From: Tenacibaculum sp. SG-28
Lineage (GTDB): Bacteria > Bacteroidota > Bacteroidia > Flavobacteriales > Flavobacteriaceae
Assembly: GCF_002954385.1 (NCBI RefSeq)
Contig: NZ_MQVY01000002.1
Coordinates: forward strand, 1 to 64,000
Reading direction: 5' to 3'
DNA: 64,000 bases
Below the pieces are notes generated by a model. It was not told the origin of the DNA, searched no databases, and saw only the letters and a program-made list of their open reading frames with translations. Positions 48,152-57,619 of the stretch are shown here, in pieces. The first letter of the stretch is position 1. Each line of letters begins with the position of its first letter. Made by a program: the position numbers and the translations under genes.

Positions 48152-48328
48152 ATGGCGAATTGTAAACCTACATCCTCCTATGCTCAAAATGAAATAAAAA
48201 TAGCCCTTAAAAACAGTTCGTATGAACAGAATTATATGGAGCTATCAATACTCACCGGAAAATATAGTTTAAAGAGTCAACTGGTAAAAGACAGCTCGCA
48301 AAGAAAAAAAGGTTCTATTGTAGTTTAA
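48152..48328 (+). CDS. Possible 58-aa small protein
   Basis: The 399-nt gap between the Crp/Fnr gene and the TPM gene holds an open frame of 58 codons: MANCKPTSSYAQNEIKIA at the start and a basic C terminus, KDSSQRKKGSIVV. No convincing promoter box is found and no domain is recognised. A frame of this length can occur by chance in AT-rich DNA, so it is only a candidate. Besides this frame and the terminator at 48391-48422 I see nothing in the gap. Confidence 0.25.
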   Translation: MANCKPTSSYAQNEIKIALKNSSYEQNYMELSILTGKYSLKSQLVKDSSQRKKGSIVV

Positions 48329-48390
48329 ATATATAAACACTCTTCAAAGAAACCCCTAAAAAAATATTTTTACTCGTGTAAAATTAGCGT

Positions 48391-48424
48391 AAAAAAAGCT
48401 ACAGATCACTGTAGCTTTTTTTAA
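48391..48424. terminator. Bidirectional terminator
   Basis: AAAAAAAGCTACAG / CTGTAGCTTTTTTT with a 4-nt loop (ATCA): a 14-bp perfect stem with A and T tracts. It lies just past the stop of the TPM gene on the minus strand and also closes the plus-strand Crp region. Confidence 0.88.
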
Positions 48425-48445
48425 AGTTTAATAATATGTAGAAAT

Positions 48446-49249
48446 TTACCAACCTCCAGTAGCGCCTCCGCCACCAAAGCCGCCGCCACCAAAGCCACCG
48501 CCAAAACCACCTCCAAAGCCTCCGCCAGACGACCCAAAACCACCGCCAAAACTTCCGCCTCCGAAGCCACCACGGCCAGAGTTACTCAGGATAATTGTAT
48601 CTAAAATACTTGGAGATCTTCTATATCCTCTACCTCCACCTCTATTGTTTTTATTTCCTCTAGACAGTAAAAGTAAAAAAATAATCACCATAATGATAAA
48701 GATAACTATACCACCATCTAGACCATCAGGTTTTGGTGGAGAACCTTTAAATTCTCCATTGAGTACCTCAAAAACAGCATCTGCTCCCTTATTTAAACCC
48801 CCATAAAAATCTCCCTGTTTAAAATTAGGTAAAATAACGTACTCAATAATTTGACGAGAAGTATAATCGGTTAGTAAGTGCTCTACTCCATATCCAGTGC
48901 GAATCGTTACTTTTCTGTCGCCTTTTGCAACTAATATGAAAACACCATTGTCTTCTTCCGCTTGACCGAAACCCCAATCTTCAGCCCAATTGGTTGCTAA
49001 ATACCCTATATCTTCTCCTTTTGTAGAATCAATAAGAGCAACAACAATTTGTGTGGAAGTAGAATCAGAATAACGGATAAGCTTGTTTTCTAAGGCATTC
49101 TTTTGACTTGTAGAAAGCAAATTAATATAATCGTACACACTTGTTTCAAGAGCTGGTTTTACAGGTATTTGAAATCCCTGTGCAAGAAGTGTCATAGAGG
49201 ATAAAAAAGCGACAAGAAAAACCATTTGTTGTTTAAAATACATTCTCAT
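48446..49249 (-). CDS. TPM-domain membrane protein with Gly/Phe-rich tail
   Basis: About 267 aa. The start is the ATG at 49249, overlapping the repaired stop of the upstream TPM gene (TGATG), so translation is coupled. A signal peptide (ending LLAQ) is followed by a TPM domain (about residues 35-160: VYDYINLLSTSQKNALENKL, ATNWAEDWGFGQAEEDNGVFILVA, IRTGYGVEHLLTD). One membrane span (about 183-200) precedes a cytoplasmic Gly/Phe-rich tail ending GGGGATGGW. This is the YgcG arrangement; TPM proteins have been linked to phosphatase activity and to membrane protein repair, but the role here is unproven. Confidence 0.88.
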   Translation of the reverse strand: MRMYFKQQMVFLVAFLSSMTLLAQGFQIPVKPALETSVYDYINLLSTSQKNALENKLIRYSDSTSTQIVVALIDSTKGEDIGYLATNWAEDWGFGQAEEDNGVFILVAKGDRKVTIRTGYGVEHLLTDYTSRQIIEYVILPNFKQGDFYGGLNKGADAVFEVLNGEFKGSPPKPDGLDGGIVIFIIMVIIFLLLLSRGNKNNRGGGRGYRRSPSILDTIILSNSGRGGFGGGSFGGGFGSSGGGFGGGFGGGFGGGGFGGGGATGGW

Positions 49250-49688
49250 CACCCTTTGGATATTTCGTTAGACAACTCATCTCTATCCCCTGTATGCCAA
49301 GGAAAGTGGCTTTCAACTCTTCGCCTGCTTTCAAAACCCCAGTCACAATTCCGGTTTTAAATTCCCCTTTTTTAAAGTGGTCTTGTATGGCATCCTTAGT
49401 AGAGTCCCAAAAATCATCGGATACTACCGCATCGATGCCTTTATCTCCGAAAATAACAAAAGCGTGATCTTTGACAGCAATATAAAGTAGCACCGCATTC
49501 CGTTGCTGTGTGTTGTACATTTTTAGTGCTGCAAAAATCTCTTTTGCACGATCGTAATGCGCTAATGAAGCAGTATGTTCGATATGAACTCTGATTTCAC
49601 CAGAAGTATTTTGTTCTGCTTTCCGAATTGCGCTAATAATTTCTTGTTCTTCAGACGCAGACAAAAAACTCTCGACATTATCTGACAT
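49249..49688 (-). CDS. Second TPM-domain protein, soluble (one frameshift)
   Basis: A single TPM domain without signal peptide or membrane span: FLSASEEQEIISAIRKAEQNTSGEIRVHIE, then ALKMYNTQQRNAVLLYIAVKDHAFVIFGDKGI. Near the C terminus the frame breaks at a GCCAC run (about 49298-49303); restoring a third C gives KAHFPWHTGDRDELSNEISKG and a stop at 49249-49251. That stop then overlaps the next ATG as TGATG. Repaired length is about 146 aa. Placed between LemA and the membrane TPM protein, a conserved trio in Bacteroidota. Confidence 0.87.
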
Positions 49689-49692
49689 GACT

Positions 49693-50277
49693 TTAAAATT
49701 TAAAATCTACATCTGGTGCTTTTTCAGACCCCTCTTCTGATTTATATCGCGGCATTTGATCAAATCCAAAAATCCCCGCTAATAATACTCCTGGAAATTT
49801 ATCAATTTTTGTATCGTAAATATTCACCTCATCATTATACCTATCTCTTGCAACATTTATTCTATTTTCTGTTCCTTCTAACTGACTTTGTAATTCTAAG
49901 AAATTTTTATTGGCTTTGAGTTCTGGATAACGTTCAACGGAAACGAGTAATTTTGATAATGCACCACTCAAACCCTGTTGTGCCTGTTCAAATTGCGCAA
50001 TATTTTCCGGAGTTAAATCTCCTGCATTGATAGTAGCTTGTGTTGCCTTTGCTCTTGCATTAATAACATCGGTGAGTGTAGACTTTTCAAAATCTGCAGC
50101 ACCTTGTACTGTTTTAACTAAATTTCCTATTAAATCGTTTCTACGTTGGTAAGAACTTTCTACCTTAGACCACGCGGTTTCAGCACTATTTCTTAGTGTA
50201 ACAATATTGTTATACCCAGAGATTGCCCACAGTACTATTGCCCCGATAATAAGGATTGGAAATAACCATTTTTTCAT
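49693..50277 (-). CDS. lemA: LemA family protein
   Basis: About 194 aa from the ATG at 50277 (MKKWLFPILIIGAIVLWAIS). One N-terminal membrane span is followed by a long helical domain with the LemA signatures YNNIVTLRNSAETAWSKVESSYQRRNDLIGNLV and KANKNFLELQSQLEGTENRINVARDRYND. The exact function of LemA is unsettled; it is regularly paired with TPM proteins, as here, 4 nt upstream of one. Confidence 0.92.
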   Translation of the reverse strand: MKKWLFPILIIGAIVLWAISGYNNIVTLRNSAETAWSKVESSYQRRNDLIGNLVKTVQGAADFEKSTLTDVINARAKATQATINAGDLTPENIAQFEQAQQGLSGALSKLLVSVERYPELKANKNFLELQSQLEGTENRINVARDRYNDEVNIYDTKIDKFPGVLLAGIFGFDQMPRYKSEEGSEKAPDVDFKF

Positions 50278-50296
50278 AATTTTCACGTTTTTTAAT

Positions 50297-50626
50297 TTAT
50301 AATTGATTTTTAATTTTAATTAATTCGGCCTTAACGGCTTCCAATTTACTAATAATTTCATGATTGCTTATTACTTTTTCAGGATTTCCTTTCAGCTTTT
50401 GCTTGGCTCCATCTAACGTAAAACCTCTTTCCTTCACTAAATTGAAAATTAATTTAAAGTTTGCAATGTCTTCTTTGGTAAATAATCGATTTCCTTTGGC
50501 ATTTTTTTTAGGTTTGATGACATCAAATTCTTTTTCCCAAAAACGAATCAAGGAGGTATTAACATCAAAAGCCTTAGCGACTTCTCCTATTTTGTAATAC
50601 CTTTTATCTGGAAGATTTATATGCAT
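50297..50626 (-). CDS. MerR-family transcription regulator
   Basis: 109 aa. The HTH_17/MerR domain begins YYKIGEVAKAFDVNTSLIRFWEKEF and continues FTKEDIANFKLIFNLVKERGFTLDGAKQKL. No Cys-rich metal-binding loop is present; the C-terminal part is a short coiled coil. It sits 9 nt downstream of an M23 peptidase and 19 nt upstream of lemA, so it may control or merely share the envelope operon. Confidence 0.88.
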   Translation of the reverse strand: MHINLPDKRYYKIGEVAKAFDVNTSLIRFWEKEFDVIKPKKNAKGNRLFTKEDIANFKLIFNLVKERGFTLDGAKQKLKGNPEKVISNHEIISKLEAVKAELIKIKNQL

Positions 50627-50635
50627 AGAATACCA

Positions 50636-51604
50636 TTAATCATACGATTGCCCTTTTTGTTGCGATGCTTTTTGCATCGATGCGAATTCTTCTGGAGTCA
50701 AATCACCGTAATAGTAGTAAATTGGATTTACAGGGCGGTCATTTTTATGCACCTCATAGTGAAGATGTGGTGCAGCGGAACGTCCTGTGTTTCCAACATA
50801 TCCAATAATATCTCCACGTTTTACTTTTTGTCCTTTTCTCACGGCAAACTTACTCATGTGTGCATACACTGTTTTGTACCCGTATCCGTGGTCTATGTAT
50901 ACGACATTTCCAAACGTTGCGCTCCGGTGTGCTTTGATTATTTTTCCATTTCCGGAAGCGAAAATAGGAGTTCCGGTTGGAGCAGTAAAATCCATTCCAT
51001 TATGCATTCGCCAAGACTTCAATATTGGGTGTAATCGCATTCCATAACCCGATGCCATTCTTTTCAAGTCTTCATTTTTTACGGGTTGTATCGCAGGAAT
51101 AGAAGCCAACATTTTTTCCTTTTCTTTGGCTAAATCTACTATCTCGTCTAAAGATTTGGATTGTACAACCATTTGTTTCGACAAAACATCTAATTCTCTA
51201 GTAACATTTTTAATCATAGAACTATTCTCAAAGCCATCGAGACTTTTGTAACGATTTACACCACCAAACCCTGCTTTTCTCTGCTCATCAGCAATGGGTG
51301 TTGCTTCAAAATAAGTTCTGTAAATAGCATTATCTCTTTGTTGTAATTCTTCCAAAACCTGAGCACTTTCTTCCATTCGTTTTGACAATAACTCATAGTG
51401 TAATTGTAAGTTTTCTAATTCTCTTTTTTGCGAGCGTTCTCTCGGCGTTAATAAAAACTGACTAAAACCAATAAAACCGAGAAAAGCAACGAGACATAAA
51501 CCGGTAACACCAATAAATAACTTTTTGTACTTCTCACTTGTTTTACTTTCTATTTTTCTATAGGATAAGGTATCTGGATCGTAATAATATTTTACTTTCG
51601 CCAT
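50636..51604 (-). CDS. M23-family (LytM) metallopeptidase, membrane anchored
   Basis: 322 aa. One membrane span (about residues 29-50), a periplasmic coiled coil (about 55-90 and 135-165), then the M23 domain. Zinc ligands lie in WRMHNGMDFTAPTGTP (HxxxD) and APHLHYEVHKN (HxH). Such proteins cut peptidoglycan cross-links or activate amidases. Transcribed toward MerR and lemA and divergent from alaS. Confidence 0.93.
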   Translation of the reverse strand: MAKVKYYYDPDTLSYRKIESKTSEKYKKLFIGVTGLCLVAFLGFIGFSQFLLTPRERSQKRELENLQLHYELLSKRMEESAQVLEELQQRDNAIYRTYFEATPIADEQRKAGFGGVNRYKSLDGFENSSMIKNVTRELDVLSKQMVVQSKSLDEIVDLAKEKEKMLASIPAIQPVKNEDLKRMASGYGMRLHPILKSWRMHNGMDFTAPTGTPIFASGNGKIIKAHRSATFGNVVYIDHGYGYKTVYAHMSKFAVRKGQKVKRGDIIGYVGNTGRSAAPHLHYEVHKNDRPVNPIYYYYGDLTPEEFASMQKASQQKGQSYD

Positions 51605-51757
51605 AATGCTAAATATACTATTTTTGTGCTTTTTGAGGGCACTAAATTTTTAAGGGGTGATATTTGTAAACCATCAAATTTACAAAATGTTTTAAAACTT
51701 CTTTTTTAAAGCCGACCTTTTAATAAAAATTAACATTTAATTCAACACTGGAGTAGC

Positions 51758-54373
51758 ATGAGATCCCAAGATATCAGAACTAAATTTTTAGATTTTTTTA
51801 AATCAAAACAACACAGTATCGTTCCTTCAGCACCTATGGTGTTAAAAAACGACCCTACCTTGATGTTCACCAATTCCGGGATGGCACCATTCAAGGAATA
51901 CTTTCTCGGCAATGCCACTCCAAAAAATAATAGAATTTCCGATTCGCAAAAATGCCTCCGTGTTTCTGGTAAGCACAATGATTTAGAGGAAGTTGGCTAC
52001 GACACTTACCATCACACCATGTTTGAAATGTTAGGAAATTGGAGTTTTGGCGATTATTTCAAAAAAGAAGCCATTGCTTGGGCATGGGAACTACTTACTG
52101 AAGTATACGGAATTAGCAAAGACATTCTCTACGTCACCGTTTTTGAAGGAGATACAAAAGACGGCACTACTATGGATCAGCAGGCGTATGACTTTTGGAA
52201 AGAAATTGTTCCTGAGAGTCAAATTTTAATGGGGAACAAAAAGGATAATTTTTGGGAAATGGGAGATCAGGGTCCGTGTGGTCCTTGTTCTGAAATTCAC
52301 GTTGATATTAGATCTGCTGCTGAAAAAGCAAAAATTGATGGAAAATCATTAGTAAATGAAGATCATCCTCAAGTAGTAGAAATATGGAACCTTGTTTTCA
52401 TGCAATACAATCGAAAAGCAGATGGTTCGTTAGAAGAACTACCATCAAAACATATTGACACTGGTATGGGATTTGAGCGCTTGTGTATGGTATTGCAAGG
52501 AGTACAGTCTAACTACGATACCGACGTCTTCACTCCTTTGATTAGAGAAATAGAAACCATAACAGGAACTGTCTATGGTAGCGATGAAAAAACAGACATC
52601 GCTATACGCGTAGTTGCAGACCATGTTCGTGCGGTGGCTTTTGCTATTGCCGACGGACAATTACCGAGTAACAATGGTGCGGGGTATGTAATTCGTAGAA
52701 TTCTTCGAAGAGCAATTCGCTACGGTTTTACCTTTTTAAATCAAAAAGAAGCCTTTATCTACAAATTAACAGAAACTCTAGCACAGCAAATGGGAGCTGC
52801 TTTCCCTGAAATTAAGAAACAACAAAGACTGGCCCACAATGTAATCAAAGAAGAAGAGGTATCTTTTCTGAGAACCTTGGACCAGGGCTTAATTTTGTTG
52901 GATCGTGTAATTGAAACTACTGCAAACAAAGAAGTTTCCGGAAGAAAAGCATTTGAACTTTATGACACCTATGGATTCCCTCTGGATTTAACGCAGCTTA
53001 TCGCACGAGAAAAAGGCTATACAGTAAACGAAGAGGAGTTTAAAGCCGGAATGCAAGCACAAAAAGAGCGATCTCGTGCAGCATCTGCTAGTGAAACAGG
53101 AGATTGGATTACTTTATTGGAAGACGATGAACAAGAATTTGTGGGCTACGACACCCTAAGCACAAATGTTAAAATAGCTCGGTATAGAAAAGTTAGTTCT
53201 AAAAAAGATGGAGACCAATACCAATTAGTATTTAATATCACCCCATTTTACCCTGAAGGTGGAGGACAAGTTGGAGATAAAGGATTCCTAGAGGCTCCCA
53301 ATGGAGATGTATCCTATATCACAAACACGAAGAAAGAGAATAATATTATCATTCACTTTACAAAAGAATTACCAAAAAATCTAAACGAGACCTTTAGAGC
53401 AGTTATTAACGCCGACTTTAGAAGGTTATCTTCAAGTAACCACTCTGCCACACATTTATTGCACCAAGCATTGCGATCTATTTTAGGACCCCACGTGGAA
53501 CAGAAAGGATCATTAGTTAGCCCTAAATATTTACGCTTCGACTTTTCGCACTTCGCTAAGTTAGAAAAGGAACAGCTCCAAGAAATAGAGGAATTTGTGA
53601 ATGCTCGTATTCGAGAAAATTTACCATTAGAAGAAAAAAGAAATGTACCAATGCAAGAAGCTATTGACGAAGGAGCACTAGCTTTATTTGGAGAAAAATA
53701 TAGCGATAGTGTGAGAAGTATTCGATTTGGGCAGTCTATGGAACTATGCGGTGGAACGCATGTACAAAGAACCGGTGAAATTTGGTACTTTAAGATAAAG
53801 TCGGAAGGAGCAATTGCTGCAGGGATAAGACGAATTGAAGCCATAACTAATCTTGCTGTACGCAGGTATTTTGAAGAAGTGGAAACGAATTACAGTGGCG
53901 TAAAAGAATTATTGAAAAACCCAAAAGATTTAAGCAAATCGGTGAGTAATCTACAGGAAGAAAACTCAGCCTTGAAAAAGCAAATCGAACAATTACTAAA
54001 AGATAAAGCTAGCAACCTAAAAGGCTCTCTTAAAAAGCAAATACAAGAGGTAAATGGAGTGCATTTTTTAGCTACTCAAGTAGATTTAGACCCGAATAGC
54101 ATTAAATCTTTATTGTTTGAGTTAGGCGGTGAAATAGATAATTTATTTCTGCTTTTTGCCAGCGCTCCCTCCAAGGAAAAAGTCATGTTAACCTGTTATA
54201 TATCTAAAAATCTTGCTAATGAAAGAGGGTATGACGCAGGAAAAGTGGTACGAGAGTTAGGTAAATATATCCACGGAGGTGGTGGTGGACAAAACTTCTT
54301 TGCTACTGCTGGCGGAAAAAATCCAGGGGGAATTCCAAAAGTTTTAGAGAAAGCAAAAGAGTATATTGCATAA
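51758..54373 (+). CDS. alaS: Alanyl-tRNA synthetase
   Basis: 871 aa, full length and unbroken. Catalytic core: [64 protein letters not shown] [11 protein letters not shown] and DTGMGFERL. Editing domain zinc motifs are [13 protein letters not shown] (HxxxH) and [13 protein letters not shown]. The C-Ala domain ends with [19 protein letters not shown]. It charges tRNA-Ala and clears mischarged Ser and Gly. Confidence 0.97.
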   Translation: MRSQDIRTKFLDFFKSKQHSIVPSAPMVLKNDPTLMFTNSGMAPFKEYFLGNATPKNNRISDSQKCLRVSGKHNDLEEVGYDTYHHTMFEMLGNWSFGDYFKKEAIAWAWELLTEVYGISKDILYVTVFEGDTKDGTTMDQQAYDFWKEIVPESQILMGNKKDNFWEMGDQGPCGPCSEIHVDIRSAAEKAKIDGKSLVNEDHPQVVEIWNLVFMQYNRKADGSLEELPSKHIDTGMGFERLCMVLQGVQSNYDTDVFTPLIREIETITGTVYGSDEKTDIAIRVVADHVRAVAFAIADGQLPSNNGAGYVIRRILRRAIRYGFTFLNQKEAFIYKLTETLAQQMGAAFPEIKKQQRLAHNVIKEEEVSFLRTLDQGLILLDRVIETTANKEVSGRKAFELYDTYGFPLDLTQLIAREKGYTVNEEEFKAGMQAQKERSRAASASETGDWITLLEDDEQEFVGYDTLSTNVKIARYRKVSSKKDGDQYQLVFNITPFYPEGGGQVGDKGFLEAPNGDVSYITNTKKENNIIIHFTKELPKNLNETFRAVINADFRRLSSSNHSATHLLHQALRSILGPHVEQKGSLVSPKYLRFDFSHFAKLEKEQLQEIEEFVNARIRENLPLEEKRNVPMQEAIDEGALALFGEKYSDSVRSIRFGQSMELCGGTHVQRTGEIWYFKIKSEGAIAAGIRRIEAITNLAVRRYFEEVETNYSGVKELLKNPKDLSKSVSNLQEENSALKKQIEQLLKDKASNLKGSLKKQIQEVNGVHFLATQVDLDPNSIKSLLFELGGEIDNLFLLFASAPSKEKVMLTCYISKNLANERGYDAGKVVRELGKYIHGGGGGQNFFATAGGKNPGGIPKVLEKAKEYIA

Positions 54374-54477
54374 GAAAATACATTACATAATTGCAGTTTA
54401 ATGTAGTATTTAAAATATACCTTGAAAAAAGTATGTTTTAGATGTATATAACTTTACTTTCTTTTTATATAAAAAGC

Positions 54478-55425
54478 ATGAATTTACGTACACATATACC
54501 ATTACGCCCTGCTAGAAAGCAGATTAGTTACTCGGAAAAAATAGTGCTGTTTGGTTCTTGTTTTTCAGAAAATATTGGGGATAAATTAACATACTTCCAA
54601 TTTCAAGCTATTCAAAATCCTTTTGGTATTTTATTTCACCCAAAAGCAATTGAAAACCTTGTACAACAAAGTATTGAAAAGAGAACGTATACAGAAAAAG
54701 AGGTTTTCTTTCTCAATGAACGATGGCATTGTTTTGCGGCACATTCTTCGCTGAGTAACCCCGAAAAAGAAGTTCATGTAAAGCGATTGAACACTACTTT
54801 AGAACAAACACGGAAAACGATTAAAAGTGCAGACGTTGTCGTTATAACGCTCGGAACTGCATGGGTATATCGTAATATTGAAACCAAAGCTATTGTCGCA
54901 AACTGCCACAAGGTTCCTCAGAAAATGTTTACAAAAGAACTTTTATCTGTTGAAGAAATACGACAAAGTCTCCAAAATATTTACACTCTTTGTAAAGGAT
55001 TAAATTCTTCCACCCGTTTTATTTTAACCGTTTCCCCCATAAGACATATAAAAGATGGCTTTATAGAAAATCAGCAAAGTAAATCGCATTTAATAAATGC
55101 TGTACACCAATTCATAAAAAACAAACGGGATGCGTCCTACTTTCCATCGTTTGAAATTATGATGGATGAATTAAGAGACTATCGTTTTTACAAGGAGGAT
55201 ATGATTCATCCCAACACTACGGCAATAAATTACATTTGGGAAAAATTTTCAGAAGTGTGGATAGATACCGATGCACAAAAAACTATGGAAACAGTCGCTG
55301 CAATTCAAAAAGGACTAGCACACAAGCCTTTCAATCCTGCATCCGAAAAACACCAATTATTCCTTAAAAAATTGGCACAAAAAAAGGAAACACTACAACA
55401 AGCGTTTCCTCATATGTTATTTTAA
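54478..55425 (+). CDS. GSCFA-domain protein
   Basis: About 315 aa from the ATG at 54478 (MNLRTHIPLRPARKQISYSEK). The family name motif appears as VLFGSCFSENIGDKL (about residues 23-37). Further conserved parts are NPFGILFHP, VVITLGTAWVYRN, FILTVSPIRHIKDGF and MIHPNTTAINYIWEKF. The SxxH/GDS-like arrangement suggests an esterase or hydrolase of the SGNH type, but the family has no established substrate to my knowledge. The upstream in-frame ATG at 54442 gives a hydrophobic but non-family extension. Confidence 0.88.
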   Translation: MNLRTHIPLRPARKQISYSEKIVLFGSCFSENIGDKLTYFQFQAIQNPFGILFHPKAIENLVQQSIEKRTYTEKEVFFLNERWHCFAAHSSLSNPEKEVHVKRLNTTLEQTRKTIKSADVVVITLGTAWVYRNIETKAIVANCHKVPQKMFTKELLSVEEIRQSLQNIYTLCKGLNSSTRFILTVSPIRHIKDGFIENQQSKSHLINAVHQFIKNKRDASYFPSFEIMMDELRDYRFYKEDMIHPNTTAINYIWEKFSEVWIDTDAQKTMETVAAIQKGLAHKPFNPASEKHQLFLKKLAQKKETLQQAFPHMLF

Positions 55426-55437
55426 GTACCTTTCTTT

Positions 55438-55746
55438 TTACAAGAACTTATCTACGTTTTGCCAAGGCCCACCATTGATAACATCTATCCCATGACCACT
55501 GAGAAAATCGGCTGCCTGTCCGCTTCTACCTCCGCTCCTACAAACGGTTATCACAGACTTGTTCCATTCTTTAACCTCAAATACTCTTGCTGGTATAGTA
55601 TTTAGTACGATATGTTTTGCGCCTTCAGAATGCCCTTCATTCCACTCCTCTAGTGTTCTGACATCTAAAATAACAGCTCCTTTTTCTAAATACTCTTTAA
55701 TTTTATTATCCATATTTTTAGTTCTAAATAAATTAAACAATCCCAT
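55438..55746 (-). CDS. Rhodanese-domain sulfurtransferase
   Basis: 102 aa, a single rhodanese domain. The active-site loop is ITVCRSGGRSGQAA (catalytic Cys about residue 70), with ILDVRTLEEWNEGH upstream and GIDVINGGPWQNV at the end. It probably transfers sulfane sulfur in the cytoplasm. Its stop-side neighbour is GSCFA (convergent) and its start lies 1 nt after the stop of the aromatic amino-acid hydroxylase gene. Confidence 0.9.
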   Translation of the reverse strand: MGLFNLFRTKNMDNKIKEYLEKGAVILDVRTLEEWNEGHSEGAKHIVLNTIPARVFEVKEWNKSVITVCRSGGRSGQAADFLSGHGIDVINGGPWQNVDKFL

Positions 55747-55747
55747 C

Positions 55748-57505
55748 TTAGGCTTTTTGAAAATTACCCAACAAATGTAATCCGTTTTCTATTAATGTTT
55801 TGTAAGTTTTGTTACTTTGTAATGTTTTTAAGTATTTGGTAAGTGCATCTTGAACGGCATACTTTTTTTCTACCGCCACTTCTAATAATTCTAAAGGCAG
55901 CAACCAATCGTTTTTAAAATCTACTTGCAACACGGCGAAAACTTCTTGAATAAAAGATTCTGAAATAGTACCACTCTCTCTTTTTTCTCTTACAGATTGG
56001 TATAATTTATACAAACTTTTCTCCCTCGCATCGTAGGTAATTTTATGTGTTTTTGTTTCGGAAACCTTTCCAATATCTTCAAAGGAATTGTTATCCGCAG
56101 GACCTGCATATGCAGATTGTACTGTCACACCCACAGCCATATCATATATACCCCAATCTGGATGAAAAAGTACCTGATCACCAAGGGTAACTTTACAATC
56201 TTTAAACGATATGAGAAGAATCTTACCCCATAAGTCACGTGTTCCGGTAATCACTTCCCCTTCCACAAGTACACCACCTTCAAAAGTTAGAGACACTCTT
56301 TTACCTTCATATATGCCATACGCTTCTAAATCTCTAGGGCTCATATCTTCGATTGGAATATTTATACCCTTTAATTTACCAATTGGACTTCCGAAACCTT
56401 CAGCATGGTAACGCACCCCGTGTCCTATGAGCTCCTTATCTCTACATGACAAGGCAGTACCGCCTTGGGTTTGCACATAAATTGGGCGATTTTTAGCATC
56501 CGAAATTACATTGGTAAAAACACCGGAAACTTGAATTCCAGTGCTAAATACAATAGTCCCTAAATTGTTGGAATCAATTAGCTTTTGAATCCCAGATAAA
56601 CCACCAGTACGGAGCCCCATTGTATTGGCATACTGTTCCAAAACTAAACTTAAATGTGCAAAATCTGGAGTTACAAATAACTGAGGCTGTGGTTTTGTAA
56701 TATCAAAACTCACCGAAGCTGCAGCGACGCTGTACGATTCTTTTTTAACCGTATCCTGCATACACCACGCACTCTCTCCTATTGAGGAAAGCAAACCTGC
56801 TCCGTATATCTTTGGATTTTGCAGCGTACCTATTAAACCGTATTCTACTGTCCACCAGTGCAGGTTACGAATTTGAGCCATCTCTGACAATGCTCCAAGA
56901 TTATTTTGTAAATACTCTACTTTTTCTTGCGCTTCTTTAATAGCTTTAGCATCAGAATTTGGGTCCTCCTTTAGGATTGACAATAGCCGCACTGCCTCGT
57001 ACATTTCATAATCTTTAGCAGATGAAATTGCTTTAGAACCTATCTCTCCAAAGCGACGCAAATATTCCGCGTATTCGGGGTTTGCTATAATTGGAGCATG
57101 CCCAGCTGCCTCGTGAATTATATCTGGAGCTGGGGTGTATTCTATGTGTTTTATCGTTCTCATATCAGAGGCAATAACTAGTACATTGTAAGCTTGGAAC
57201 TCCATAAACGCGTTTGGAGGAATAAAGCCGTCTACAGAGACAGCTGCCCAACCGATATCTTTTAAGATTCGATTCATTCCTGCCATGTGAGGAATTTTTT
57301 CCACAGAAATACCTGTTTTATCCAAACCTTTTAGATACGATTTATGTGCTACTTTACTTAAATAATCGACATTCATTCGCATTACGTAGCGCCAAACTGC
57401 TTGGTTTTGGGAAGTGTATTCATCATACGGTTGCTTTACAATAAATTTATGCAAATGTTTTGGCAGTTTCTTAGTCACCGCATTCCATTCAAAATTCGAG
57501 TCCAT
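55748..57505 (-). CDS. Aromatic amino-acid hydroxylase with long C-terminal extension
   Basis: About 585 aa from the ATG at 57505 (MDSNFEWNAVTKK). The N-terminal half is a pterin-dependent phenylalanine 4-monooxygenase-like domain with the iron site HEAAGHAPI (HxxxxH, about residues 130-138) and the distal Glu in WWTVEYGLIG. It converts Phe to Tyr using tetrahydropterin. Bacterial PhhA is normally under 300 aa. Here some 290 further residues follow (from about 295), with TGGLSGIQKLIDSNNLGTIVFSTG and many VxGEVITGTRDLWG-like beta segments; I recognise no domain there. Confidence 0.88.
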   Translation of the reverse strand: MDSNFEWNAVTKKLPKHLHKFIVKQPYDEYTSQNQAVWRYVMRMNVDYLSKVAHKSYLKGLDKTGISVEKIPHMAGMNRILKDIGWAAVSVDGFIPPNAFMEFQAYNVLVIASDMRTIKHIEYTPAPDIIHEAAGHAPIIANPEYAEYLRRFGEIGSKAISSAKDYEMYEAVRLLSILKEDPNSDAKAIKEAQEKVEYLQNNLGALSEMAQIRNLHWWTVEYGLIGTLQNPKIYGAGLLSSIGESAWCMQDTVKKESYSVAAASVSFDITKPQPQLFVTPDFAHLSLVLEQYANTMGLRTGGLSGIQKLIDSNNLGTIVFSTGIQVSGVFTNVISDAKNRPIYVQTQGGTALSCRDKELIGHGVRYHAEGFGSPIGKLKGINIPIEDMSPRDLEAYGIYEGKRVSLTFEGGVLVEGEVITGTRDLWGKILLISFKDCKVTLGDQVLFHPDWGIYDMAVGVTVQSAYAGPADNNSFEDIGKVSETKTHKITYDAREKSLYKLYQSVREKRESGTISESFIQEVFAVLQVDFKNDWLLPLELLEVAVEKKYAVQDALTKYLKTLQSNKTYKTLIENGLHLLGNFQKA

Positions 57506-57619
57506 AAAATGATATTTTAGCACTGTAAAGTTACTTCTTTTATAGGGTTAAAAAAAAATGAAGATTAACAAAAAATATAATTTCTTATTTTTGTTAAGCT
57601 TAAAAAACTTTGAAAGAAT

